Of a stretch of DNA of 39,616 bases, positions 15,526 through 24,558 are shown piece by piece. Below the pieces are notes generated by a model. The model saw only the letters and a program-made list of their open reading frames with translations. It did no database searches and was not told the origin of the DNA. The stretch is from Nostoc sp. CHAB 5824 (GTDB taxonomy: Bacteria > Cyanobacteriota > Cyanobacteriia > Cyanobacteriales > Nostocaceae): positions 1-39,616 of the forward strand of contig NZ_JAIVFT010000036.1 in assembly GCF_020829665.1 (NCBI RefSeq), in the 5' to 3' direction. Every line of letters begins with the position of its first letter. The first letter of the stretch is position 1. The translations under genes and the position numbers were made by a program.

Positions 15526-17037
15526 TTAAAATCGCTGACCTGTAGTAACTTCTAATCTAACTTCTCCTTGGTCGCTAATTCCTAAGTCGCCTCGAATTAG
15601 CCCAAAGAATGATTTGACTCGCAATCCTAAGCCGTAACCAAAGCCACTTCCAGGTTTGTTTCGCAGCACTCCTGGTTCTCCTAGCACGGTTTCACTAGAC
15701 CCGAAATCTGAGCCGAAGTCAGTAAATAAAACTCCTCCGATTGACTGGAAAATTGGGAAACGATATTCCACGGAAGCTAAACCATAACTCCGACCACTGG
15801 CAACTTTACCATAACCGTAACCTCTGACAGAATCTAGTCCACCAATATTAAAGGCATCGGCTGGGGGAAAGTCTCCAATAGTCGTACCAATTTGTAAATT
15901 AATCGCTAACATTTCTGGATTATCGGTCGGTCTACCATTACCTATCCAACTGACTGGTAAATACTGAATATAGTCTCCCTGTAGGCGGTTGCTGGAAATA
16001 TTGCCCAGTCCAATAGGAATCGCTTGTTCGGTGCTGAGGGTGAGGATTGATCCTTGAGTCGGATTGTCTCGGCGATCGCGTTGATCTCTGGATATCGCAA
16101 ATGATACTGTAAATAGGTCATCAATGCCAGTACCGCTGAGAGATAGGGGACTCCCTAATCTATCGACCTGTACAACGTTATATTCTTGATCGCGTAGGCT
16201 AATCCGGGTATAGTTGAGAGCTACTGATGTATCCCAGTCATCAAAAGCTCCTAAAACTCCCACAGAACCGCCAAACCTTCCCTCTCGCACTTTGTTGCCG
16301 TTAGACAATCTGATATCATCGTTGAAGGTTCCCGATGTATTTCGACTACGAAAACCTCTAATGCTATAACCTAAGCGGTTTGGTTCTCCACGACGATAAG
16401 GGCTGGTGAATTGACCATTAAACTGGACATCTTTAGTGCTTATTTGTACAGTTGCATCTAATTTATCGTTAAGACCGCTGATATTTGCATCTTTATAACC
16501 CACCCGACCGTATAGCCCAACATCATCATTATTTCCGCCTCCTAAGATTAGAGAAGGGAAGGCACGCTCTTTGATTTCATAGATGATATTAACACTAGAA
16601 ACATCTTCTTCACGGTAAACATTGACTTGATTAAATGACTCTAATCTCCTCAATTGTTGCAAGTCTGCTTGAAGTAAATCTTCACGGAATACCTGACCAG
16701 GTTTGAGCCTCAGCAGACCAATGATAAAATCTGTCTGAGTCCGCCCTTTGATTGGCTGACCTTTGTCATCGAGCAACTCATCTTTGTTATTAATAAAACG
16801 AATCTGGATGTCTTTGACAACTTTTTGGGAAAATTCAAGCGTCTGGCTATCTCCTGAAGTCGCTCCTATATAATCACCATATTTAGCATACTCTCCCTGT
16901 ATATGGATCGTAGCTTCTGGCGTCACAATACCACTAGACCCATCCTCAGTAGAAGATTGCGAGTCTGCAAGGGCCTCTGGATTTTTCCCACCCACTAACA
17001 TTACTGCGATCGCAACTACAGTTATTTGAACTCGCAT
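15526..17037 (-). CDS. Omp85-family outer membrane beta-barrel protein with one POTRA domain
   Basis: A 503-residue protein with an N-terminal signal peptide (about 1-24, ending EALA), a low-complexity stretch, one clear POTRA domain (about 72-158, ending VNIIYEIKER) and a C-terminal 16-strand-type barrel (160-503). Motif VRGYGYG (404-410) is the Omp85 signature of the L6 loop, and the chain ends in Phe as barrels do. Canonical BamA has five POTRAs and cyanobacterial Omp85 usually three, so this is a short paralogue, possibly a translocation or lipid-related factor rather than the essential assembly protein. ATG 17037 gives a sound signal peptide. Confidence 0.9.
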   Translation of the reverse strand: MRVQITVVAIAVMLVGGKNPEALADSQSSTEDGSSGIVTPEATIHIQGEYAKYGDYIGATSGDSQTLEFSQKVVKDIQIRFINNKDELLDDKGQPIKGRTQTDFIIGLLRLKPGQVFREDLLQADLQQLRRLESFNQVNVYREEDVSSVNIIYEIKERAFPSLILGGGNNDDVGLYGRVGYKDANISGLNDKLDATVQISTKDVQFNGQFTSPYRRGEPNRLGYSIRGFRSRNTSGTFNDDIRLSNGNKVREGRFGGSVGVLGAFDDWDTSVALNYTRISLRDQEYNVVQVDRLGSPLSLSGTGIDDLFTVSFAISRDQRDRRDNPTQGSILTLSTEQAIPIGLGNISSNRLQGDYIQYLPVSWIGNGRPTDNPEMLAINLQIGTTIGDFPPADAFNIGGLDSVRGYGYGKVASGRSYGLASVEYRFPIFQSIGGVLFTDFGSDFGSSETVLGEPGVLRNKPGSGFGYGLGLRVKSFFGLIRGDLGISDQGEVRLEVTTGQRF

Positions 17038-17576
17038 ATTGAAAATCCGTTAGTGTTATTAAGTTTACGGCATAGAGCGGATGTTTTATGCGTAAGTGCT
17101 ATAGGAACCTTGCTATTGGGTATTCCAAAAGACGGTTGCTTGCGCCAGTACTCAGTATAAACTGTCAAACTGTTTTCAGATTGCGACCAAAGGTTTAAAA
17201 GTTGCGCTGCTGCCAGGAGAAGGTATAGTCTGGGAAATAGAACCTCTTCCCGAAAACTATGACAGAAAAATACTCAGGTTTTAAGCTGATGCGCGTCTAA
17301 AGTATATAAACACTCTCGATGGTCGTTAACTGTTGACTGTTGACTGTTGACGGGTTTTCAGTCATCAGTCAACAGTCAACAGTCATCAGGTAAATGTACA
17401 AATTAAATGCGTAACAGCTTATTTAGCTTTTTTATGGAAAGGGAAGTACACAACGATTCGTGTCAAAACCAAGAATCAAGGGTGTTTTACTTCTGAATTC
17501 ACTAATTCTGACTCCGGGATTCTGCTGTAATTACAATGGTAAATTATCGGGTAAATCCACTTATACATAGAAAGCC
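17038..17576. other. Intergenic region holding hairpin element copy C
   Basis: No gene called. An open but startless frame (about 17115-17284, ending ...PENYDRKILRF) has no recognised identity. A degenerate inverted copy of the dispersed hairpin element is at 17324-17421. Confidence 0.5.
17324..17421. repeat. Dispersed hairpin element, degenerate inverted copy C
   Basis: Repeated ctgttga units face gtcaaca units around a short spacer. The right end reads aaattaaatgcgtaacagct, matching the reverse complement of the left arm of copies A and B. The opposite arm is missing or too diverged to see. Confidence 0.55.
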
Positions 17577-18044
17577 ATGAGAGAAAAACCTAAACAACAA
17601 ATGCGTATATGGGCGACCTTATGTCATTTCTCGGCTTTATTAGGATGGATATTACTGGTATTATTAGTATTTATTGGCATCCCTTTATATTTACCTTTAA
17701 ACCTTTTACCTCCACTGATGATTTGGCGATTTAAAAAATCACAATATCCCTGGATTGATTTACAAGGCAAGGAATCTATAAATTTTCAAATTTCTTTAAC
17801 ATTATATTCCTTAGTTGTCATCGCAATCTCCTTAGTGATAGTCTTAACTAGCTTTAGTCGGGCAGTGATGAGCAATGGTTCAAATAATGAAATAAAAGAC
17901 ACTTTAGACAGTTTATTAATTGTACTTACATCATTAATTTCATTTAAATTAGTACTACAATCGTTTATAGTGACTTTTGCCGCTATCAAAGCTTACAAGG
18001 GTGAGCATTATCGTTACCCTTTGACAATTAGACTTTTACGATAA
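17577..18044 (+). CDS. DUF4870-like (Tic20-related) small membrane protein
   Basis: A 155-residue protein with four hydrophobic segments at about 12-33, 36-52, 70-92 and 112-136. The pattern MRIWATLCHFSALLGW near the start and WIDLQGKESINFQISLTLY (59-77) matches the DUF4870 family of small membrane proteins, distantly related to the Tic20 fold. Function unknown. The start is ATG 17577 with a weak upstream purine patch. It is followed 63 bases later by an oxidoreductase on the same strand. Confidence 0.8.
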   Translation: MREKPKQQMRIWATLCHFSALLGWILLVLLVFIGIPLYLPLNLLPPLMIWRFKKSQYPWIDLQGKESINFQISLTLYSLVVIAISLVIVLTSFSRAVMSNGSNNEIKDTLDSLLIVLTSLISFKLVLQSFIVTFAAIKAYKGEHYRYPLTIRLLR

Positions 18045-18107
18045 AAAAAGTATGGTAAAACTTATTATTAACAGTAGAAATCACATAAATAGGGGAATAA
18101 AAATTAT

Positions 18108-19205
18108 ATGATTGGAGTTGCGATCGCAGGCACTGGATTTGGTCAAAAAGTCCACATCCCTGGATTCCAAGCCCATCCTCAAACTGAGGTAGTTGCTGTT
18201 TATCACCGAGATATAAATAAAGCCAAAGCTATAGCAGAATCCCATAATATCCCCCATGCCTTCGACTCATTTACAGATATTGTGGCATTGCCAGAAGTGC
18301 AAGCAGTCAGCGTCTCTACGCCGCCTTTTTTGCACTATGAAATGGCAAAAACTGTACTGCAAGCTGGGAAACATTTATTACTAGAAAAACCTACAACCTT
18401 AAATGCAGTTGAGGCTAAAGAACTTTATCAGTTAGCTAAAGCAAAAGGCGTAATTGCAACTGTAGACTTTGAATTTCGCTTTGTACCAGCATGGCAGTTA
18501 TTTGCTGAACTATTGTCAGAAAACTATGTGGGTAAGTTGCGCTTGATTAAAATTGATTGGTTAGGTTCTTCTCGTGCTGATACTTCACGCCCTTGGAATT
18601 GGTATTCTGACAAGGAGAAAGGAGGCGGTGCATTGGGATCTTTGGGTTCCCACGCCTTCGATTATATTCACTGGTTATTCGGGCCAGTTCGCAGATTAAG
18701 CGCCCATTTAACTACTGCTATTCCTACACGAGTTGACCCTGTTAGAGGGGAATCTAAGCTAGTTAATACAGATGACAACTGTATATTAACGCTGGAATTA
18801 GCAGATGGTACACCTTGCCAACTTTCTATCAGCGCGGTTGTTTATGCATCAAGAACCCATTGGGTAGAAGTATATGGCGATCGCGGTACATTAATTGTAG
18901 GCAGTGAAAATCAAAAAGATTACATACATGGTTTTCGTGTTTGGGGTTCCCAGCCAGGTAAACCTTTAACGGAAATAGAAATACCGAATCGATTAATTTT
19001 TCCGAAAAATTATGCTGATGGGCGCATTTCTGCATTTATCCGCGTAGTAGACCAATGGGTACAAGGAATTGACCGCAATCAGGAAATTACACCATCGCTG
19101 CGAGAAGGAATTTATTCTCAGTTGTTGATGGATTTATCCCATGAATCTCATACAAAAGCAAGTTGGGTAGACGTACCCAGCTTGGAAGGATTTCTTAGCA
19201 ACTAG
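18108..19205 (+). CDS. Gfo/Idh/MocA-family NAD(P)-dependent oxidoreductase
   Basis: A 365-residue sugar-type dehydrogenase. The N-terminal Rossmann domain begins MIGVAIAGTGFGQKVHIPGF with the dinucleotide-binding GTGFG (9-13). VSVSTPPFLHYE and the family motif EKPTTLN follow. The C-terminal half is the mixed beta-sheet substrate domain, with GGGALGSLGSHAFDYIHWLF carrying the catalytic-type His. Such enzymes reduce or oxidise sugars, inositols or related compounds; the substrate cannot be named. ATG 18108 follows AGGGGA. The next gene (HNH nuclease) starts seven bases after its stop, so the two are probably co-transcribed. Confidence 0.92.
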   Translation: MIGVAIAGTGFGQKVHIPGFQAHPQTEVVAVYHRDINKAKAIAESHNIPHAFDSFTDIVALPEVQAVSVSTPPFLHYEMAKTVLQAGKHLLLEKPTTLNAVEAKELYQLAKAKGVIATVDFEFRFVPAWQLFAELLSENYVGKLRLIKIDWLGSSRADTSRPWNWYSDKEKGGGALGSLGSHAFDYIHWLFGPVRRLSAHLTTAIPTRVDPVRGESKLVNTDDNCILTLELADGTPCQLSISAVVYASRTHWVEVYGDRGTLIVGSENQKDYIHGFRVWGSQPGKPLTEIEIPNRLIFPKNYADGRISAFIRVVDQWVQGIDRNQEITPSLREGIYSQLLMDLSHESHTKASWVDVPSLEGFLSN

Positions 19206-19212
19206 AGAGAAA

Positions 19213-19458
19213 ATGAGCAAAACTCCCCGGATTCGTATCCCGCCAGAAGTAAAGAAATATGTTTTTCAACGTGACAAATACCAATGCCAAAGTTGCGGTA
19301 AAACTACAGGAGAAACGAACCTCAGCATTGACCATATCATTCCCCTCGCCCGTGGTGGTAAAAACGATATCAGCAATCTACAAACCCTCTGTTTAACGTG
19401 CAATCAGCAGAAAAGAGACAACATTGATCCCCGTTTCCGGCGATATTTTCAGCTTTAG
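19213..19458 (+). CDS. HNH endonuclease family protein
   Basis: An 81-residue stand-alone HNH domain. CQSCG (C25/C28) and CLTCN (C60/C63) form a zinc site, and LSIDHIIPLARGGKNDISNL contains the catalytic H41 and the conserved Asn. The final metal ligand position reads N64, as in many phage and cyanobacterial small HNH proteins. Probably a DNA nicking or cleaving enzyme, possibly a housekeeping repair or restriction-linked nuclease; the partner is unknown. AGAGA precedes ATG 19213, seven bases after the oxidoreductase stop. Confidence 0.9.
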   Translation: MSKTPRIRIPPEVKKYVFQRDKYQCQSCGKTTGETNLSIDHIIPLARGGKNDISNLQTLCLTCNQQKRDNIDPRFRRYFQL

Positions 19459-19493
19459 GTTACGATGGTATAAGCTATTAGTTTCTCATTTCT

Positions 19494-19739
19494 ATGCCTC
19501 AAAATCACAATAGCAATTCCCGAAGATTCCTCAACATTAAAACTACGATTTTCTACCTCTTCACTGTCATAGCTGTTTTAGTAGTAGCCTTTCCCTGGCT
19601 ATATGAGATTAAAGCTAAAGCTGGGATCGATATATCACGTGGACGCCATGCAGGAACATTTTTTGAGAAACATACCCGCGGACTCTTTAAGTGTGAGTGG
19701 CTTTATCCTTACCATTGCGATCGCTCTCAGATTAAGTAA
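19494..19739 (+). CDS. Small single-span membrane protein, unknown function
   Basis: An 81-residue protein: a basic, Asn/Ser-rich N-terminus, one hydrophobic segment (about 16-37, TIFYLFTVIAVLVVAFPWLY), then a polar C-terminal part with two Cys residues (C67, C75) that could form a disulfide if external. No family recognised. It lies 35 bases after the HNH gene on the same strand, so it may share its message. Confidence 0.6.
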   Translation: MPQNHNSNSRRFLNIKTTIFYLFTVIAVLVVAFPWLYEIKAKAGIDISRGRHAGTFFEKHTRGLFKCEWLYPYHCDRSQIK

Positions 19740-19740
19740 A

Positions 19741-19775
19741 GGGAATTAAAAAGAAAAGGGGAAAATTATCCCCTT
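19741..19775 (-). terminator. Hairpin with T tract on the minus strand
   Basis: aagggg (19756-19761) pairs with cccctt (19770-19775). On the minus strand the stem is followed by TTTTCTTTTTAATT, a good rho-independent pattern. It would end minus-strand transcription from the GH57 gene about 250 bases away and shield the convergent plus-strand genes. Confidence 0.55.
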
Positions 19776-20027
19776 CTCTATGCGTGAGATTTTTACCGGA
19801 ACTGGCTTAACCAAAGATTGACCTCGTTCTCAGTTAAAGGCTGGAAACGAAGTTTTGACTTAAGTTGACACCGATGCAATACTACTCGGGTTTTGCATTT
19901 TGAACTCAAAGTTTGGTTTTGGGAAAGGGTTAAAGGGTAAGGGTTTTTTCTTTCCCTTTTCCCCTGCCCCTTTCCCCCTTAACCGACAAGTATTGGACAC
20001 CGATGTACTGCTGTGCAGCCCCTACCT

Positions 20028-22745
20028 TTATCTCAACTGATTTGAGATCATGCTGACATCAACGGCTAACTTTTTACCCAACTTGAGCAGTTGAAGACAC
20101 TGATTATCTGCTTCATTTCCAACGCTAGTGATACACACCGGCGCTATCTGACTGTGCAGACAACTAAAATATAGTTCTTGCGATCGCTGTAGGGAAATGT
20201 CAATATTTAGTTGATCCCCGACATCAATCAACCGCTCCAATAGTTGGATATCTGCATTAAAACTACCATTGGCATCGTGCAATAATTGCCAGAGCGATCG
20301 CGCAATTAACTGTTCTAACATCTGCTTACCGTCGGGAATATTCAGCCGACAACGCAGATGTTTTGCTTCAGTAGCGATCGCCTCTAATTCTAAGATGTGA
20401 CTCCAACTCTTTTGGGGATCAGCGATATCTTGCTCAAGCGATCGTAATGTCATCAAACAGCGATGCCCTAAAGCAATATCGGCTGCTACCTGCAATTCTT
20501 GCGGTACTGCTATTTCATCTCGATGAAACGCCATCAGCACACCATAATTATCACGGTAGGCTTGGGTATACAACTGCCCTAAACGTGTCAGTGTTTCCTC
20601 ACTCAGTAGCTGCATAATCCGGTGGCGTTCTTCAGCAAATAGATTTTGCAAGCTGAAAGCTTCTTCCCCAAATAGCTGTGTCATCGCCAAGATAGTATGA
20701 GCCGCGCTAGCTTGTTTTAGTGCCCCAAACAGCTTTTCTTTTAATTGGCTGTAGTCACGCCGCCCGGTAAATTGTTGAATACAGCAGTGGAAATCCCAGC
20801 CTCCCAAATGGAGAACCGCAAATACCAAATGCTCACTTTCCCAAGTAATTTCTGATACCAGCTTTAAATTTCCTACAGCCAGAGTTAGCGATCCCATGCG
20901 TTGCAGTTGATAATCTAGCTCATTGGCAGCATAGCAATAAACCTTTTTGTGGTAACGCTGAGACTGTTTGTCCGCAACATCTTTTCTAGGCAGAGATGTG
21001 CGTGTCTCTGCTGGTTTGTGATTGGTAAATAGGGAAGTAATGGCGTAATGGGCTGCTACTTGCTTAAAGCCAAGCTGGGCAGTTAACACGAGTTGCCGAT
21101 AAATTTCCGCACCGTGTTTGAAGTCATCCACATTACTGGGGGCTAAACCAAGACGTTTGACGAAGCCTTTTTCCAGCTGTACACCTGCCACATCCCCTGC
21201 CAATTCCAAAGCACGGGCGGCGTAGCGCAGAATTTGTGTCCCCTCTGGACGGGAAATTTCTTCAAAAAACCAGCCGCAACTAGTGAACATCAACAAAGCG
21301 TGACGCTGCATTTCTAATAGGCGTAGTGCGTCTACTTGTTCGGCTGCTGTTAGTTTGTGGGTTTGATGACGGGCGAGGAAACGGTTAACATTGCCAGCAG
21401 AGCGATCGCGCATTACTTGGATATATTCATCTCGTGCTTGCCAGGGATCGCGAAATAACTGCCTACCATGTTCTTCATATACCTCTGTTAGCTGATCCCG
21501 CAGCCAATTTAGAGCATTCCGCAAGGGACGACGCCATTTCTGATGCCAAACGCTGCCTTCTCCACCGCAACCACAGTCATCTTGCCACCTATCTACACCG
21601 TGGGCGCAACTCCAAGCCGTGACTGACTTCAATTCCACTTCCCACTTGGGAGTATTTAAGCTGAGGTAGTGGGCAAAGTTCGTCACCGTCCAACCTTGCT
21701 GAGGAAACTCTTTGGTAAAGGCGTAGGCTAAAGTTTTCTCTGTTCCCTTCTTATGATGTCCGAAGGTTTCCCCATCCGTCGCCACCGAGATTAACTGTGT
21801 CGGACGATGATCCCCACGTACAGCTGAACCGATGCGTCCGGCAAAGTGAGTGGAATTATAAACGACATCGCTAAAACCCATGTCGCGCGATATCGGGCCA
21901 TCGTAGAAGAAGATATCAATGTACGGGAGTGGGGAGTGGTTACTATCCCCATTCCCCTCTTTGATCGCACTCAGAGGTGAAGATGAAGTGTCTAGTGTGG
22001 GCTTTAAATAACAACGATAGGGACGGGTGGGATCAATCTGACTACCACCGACTTCGTGCCATTCAGGATTGGGATGATCTGGAGTGGGGAGGGGACGGCA
22101 ACGCAACGCTTGAGACGGTGCAAGGATAATGAAACGAATACCCTCAGCAACAAGAGCTTCTAAGGTGGCATAGTCCACACCGGTTTCTGCTAGCCACATG
22201 CCTTCGGGATCGCGTCCAAAGCGGGAACGGAAGTCTTCTTTACCCCAGCGAATTTGGGTATATTTGTCGCGTTCGTTCGCCAGAGGCATGATGATGTGAT
22301 TGTATACTTGCGCGATCGCATTGCCGTGACCATGCAAGCGATCGCTACTCTTGGCATCCGCCTCTAAAATCCGCTGATAAACTTCCACATCGTAGCGTTC
22401 TAGCCACGACATCAGCGTTGGTCCAATATTAAAACTAAAATACTCATAGTTGTTAACGATCCCCACCACTTCGGCTCGGTCATTTAAGACTCTGGCAAAG
22501 GCATTTGGACGATAGCATTCCCAATGAATCCGCTCATTCCAGTCATGGAAAGGTGCAGCGCTCGGTTGGCGTTCAATTGCGTCCAGATAAGGGTTTTCCC
22601 TTGGTGGCTGGTAAAAATGACCATGCACCGTCACATAAATACCATTAGCCTTTCTCAGGGGATCGGTTTCTTTGATATTTTTGGGATCTGAATGTAATGT
22701 TAACGTTGAGCCAGAGCTAGCTGGCATTTGGTCAGCAGAAGTCAT
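20028..22745 (-). CDS. Glycoside hydrolase family 57 protein with DUF3536 region
   Basis: A 905-residue cytoplasmic alpha-glucan-type enzyme. The GH57 catalytic (beta/alpha)7 domain spans about 36-400, with the opening motif VTVHGHFYQPPRENPYLD (39-55), a probable nucleophile E187 in GMWLAETGVD and acid/base D324 in ATDGETFGHHKKG. The remaining ~500 residues fit the DUF3536 helical region that accompanies this subfamily. GH57 members include amylases, branching enzymes and amylopullulanases; here a role in glycogen metabolism is likely, but the reaction is unproven. ATG 22745 is chosen; the first 35 residues are low-complexity. Its promoter lies in the ~500-base gap shared with the antiporter gene. 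Confidence 0.9.
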   Translation of the reverse strand: MTSADQMPASSGSTLTLHSDPKNIKETDPLRKANGIYVTVHGHFYQPPRENPYLDAIERQPSAAPFHDWNERIHWECYRPNAFARVLNDRAEVVGIVNNYEYFSFNIGPTLMSWLERYDVEVYQRILEADAKSSDRLHGHGNAIAQVYNHIIMPLANERDKYTQIRWGKEDFRSRFGRDPEGMWLAETGVDYATLEALVAEGIRFIILAPSQALRCRPLPTPDHPNPEWHEVGGSQIDPTRPYRCYLKPTLDTSSSPLSAIKEGNGDSNHSPLPYIDIFFYDGPISRDMGFSDVVYNSTHFAGRIGSAVRGDHRPTQLISVATDGETFGHHKKGTEKTLAYAFTKEFPQQGWTVTNFAHYLSLNTPKWEVELKSVTAWSCAHGVDRWQDDCGCGGEGSVWHQKWRRPLRNALNWLRDQLTEVYEEHGRQLFRDPWQARDEYIQVMRDRSAGNVNRFLARHQTHKLTAAEQVDALRLLEMQRHALLMFTSCGWFFEEISRPEGTQILRYAARALELAGDVAGVQLEKGFVKRLGLAPSNVDDFKHGAEIYRQLVLTAQLGFKQVAAHYAITSLFTNHKPAETRTSLPRKDVADKQSQRYHKKVYCYAANELDYQLQRMGSLTLAVGNLKLVSEITWESEHLVFAVLHLGGWDFHCCIQQFTGRRDYSQLKEKLFGALKQASAAHTILAMTQLFGEEAFSLQNLFAEERHRIMQLLSEETLTRLGQLYTQAYRDNYGVLMAFHRDEIAVPQELQVAADIALGHRCLMTLRSLEQDIADPQKSWSHILELEAIATEAKHLRCRLNIPDGKQMLEQLIARSLWQLLHDANGSFNADIQLLERLIDVGDQLNIDISLQRSQELYFSCLHSQIAPVCITSVGNEADNQCLQLLKLGKKLAVDVSMISNQLR

Positions 22746-23272
22746 GTATATTTATCCAAAACAAAAAACTTGTAGTTGCACCGAAAACACTGTGCATAAA
22801 CCTTTCTCCAATGGTTTGAACACAAAATCCGGTATAAACAACAACTATGCAATCCAACCAAATTTTTGACAAATCTTTCTTATTGTAGTGGGAAATCTGC
22901 GTTATCGCCCAGCCCTTTCCCTGAAGGCTCAAATGTAATTAGCCATTGAACAAAGACTCAGTTAGGGGTTTTCTTGTTAGCAGCGCCAATCAAAATTTTA
23001 ATTGTCTTTTAATATATTAAACCCCATTTCTGGTGTAATAATTTGGCTCAAATTCATACTTTTGCAACAAAAAATTACGAAAACTCCTTAAATCGCAATC
23101 TTATTTTACATACACAGTCTTGAACTGAAAACAGTACAATTTCTGAATTGTTCTACAGATGGTTGAGAGTATCCTATGGGAGTGCTGAGTAAAAGTAATT
23201 GTTAATTCAACACTCCAAATTTAAAACTTAGGATTGCTCGCTGTGAATGATACCCTCAACTCAAGACAACAA
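22746..23272. other. Intergenic region between divergent genes
   Basis: About 527 AT-rich bases between the GH57 gene and the antiporter. No gene, hairpin or repeat of note was seen; both promoters should lie here. Confidence 0.5.
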
Positions 23273-24364
23273 ATGTCAACTAAAAATATTATTCTTTTCG
23301 TTTTATTACTGTTTATCCCGGTTTCCCTAGCAGCCCATTTTCTGGAGTGGGGAGAATTGATAGTCTTCATCACAGCTGGATTAGCAATTCTGCCCTTAGC
23401 AGCTTGGATGGGTACAGCCACAGAAGAAATTGCTGTTGTAGTGGGGCCATCAATGGGGGGCTTGTTAAACGCCACCTTTGGCAATGCTACAGAACTAATT
23501 ATCGCCCTAGTAGCGCTGAACGCTGGGTTAATAGATGTAGTCAAAGCCAGTATCACCGGATCGATTATTAGCAACTTACTACTGGTGATGGGTTTTTCCA
23601 TGCTTTTGGGAGGACTGCGCTACAAAGAACAGACATTTCAGCCAATTGTGGCGCGAGTGAATGCTGCTTCGATGAATTTGGCAGTGATTGCCATTTTGAT
23701 GCCAACGGCGATGAATTACTCCTCTCAAGGAATTAACCAACAAACAGTGCAAAATCTTTCTATTGCTGTTGCTGTGGTGTTAATTCTGGTTTATGCCTTA
23801 ACGCTGCTATTTTCAATGAAAACCCACTCCTATCTATATGATGTGGGTATAGCGGAGATAGAAGCAGAGGAAATCCCTCATGCTAAACCAAATATGACAT
23901 TGTGGGTTGGCGTGCTGCTAGTATGTACGTTGCTAGTAGCAATTGAGTCAGAAATGTTGGTCGATTCTCTAGAGGTGGCGACATCCCAGCTAGGTTTGAC
24001 GGCGCTGTTTACAGGCGTGATTTTGGTTCCCATCGTCGGTAACGCGGCTGAACACGCCACAGCAGTCACCGTGGCGATGAAAGATAAGATGGATCTTTCC
24101 CTTTCGGTAGCTGTGGGATCAAGTATGCAGATTGCCCTATTTGTTGCGCCCGTGTTAGTTATAGCAGGGCGGGTATTGGGACAACCAATGGATTTGGATT
24201 TCAAACCCTTTGAATTAGTAGCTGTAGTTGTGTCAGTGTTGATTGCAAACAGTATTAGTTCCGATGGTAAATCCAATTGGCTGGAAGGCACTTTATTATT
24301 AGCTGCCTATACAGTGTTGGGGTTCGCCTTCTACTTCCATCCAGTTATCGAAAGTATGGGGTAG
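23273..24364 (+). CDS. Calcium/proton antiporter (CaCA superfamily, CAX type)
   Basis: A 363-residue integral membrane exchanger with 10-11 membrane segments in two inverted halves. The signature alpha-repeats are visible: GNATELIIALVAL (70-82) and VGNAAEHATAVTVAM (255-269), whose acidic residues (E73, E260) form the ion site. An acidic loop (IAEIEAEE, 193-200) separates the halves, as in CAX proteins. It exports Ca2+ in exchange for H+. ATG 23273 is chosen because the open frame upstream (GTG 23243, TTG 23234) adds a polar extension; GTG 23243 remains possible. It stands alone. Confidence 0.92.
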   Translation: MSTKNIILFVLLLFIPVSLAAHFLEWGELIVFITAGLAILPLAAWMGTATEEIAVVVGPSMGGLLNATFGNATELIIALVALNAGLIDVVKASITGSIISNLLLVMGFSMLLGGLRYKEQTFQPIVARVNAASMNLAVIAILMPTAMNYSSQGINQQTVQNLSIAVAVVLILVYALTLLFSMKTHSYLYDVGIAEIEAEEIPHAKPNMTLWVGVLLVCTLLVAIESEMLVDSLEVATSQLGLTALFTGVILVPIVGNAAEHATAVTVAMKDKMDLSLSVAVGSSMQIALFVAPVLVIAGRVLGQPMDLDFKPFELVAVVVSVLIANSISSDGKSNWLEGTLLLAAYTVLGFAFYFHPVIESMG

Positions 24365-24558
24365 TTCGGTGACGCTGTTGATTATGGGTAATGACTTTTC
24401 TAATTACCTATTTTCATGCATAAAAAATGGCTGCTAAAACTGTACAAATAGCAAATCCAAAAACCCTAGTTACAGCCTGATACTAGATAATTGGCGAATC
24501 TAAACCCCCTTTTGCCTGGGACAGGAGAAAATAAAGACATATAAGAGCGATCGCCTGT

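Noticed and set aside
17115..17284. Open frame ending PENYDRKILRF
   Set aside because: No start codon and no recognised family; too weak to call a gene or relic.
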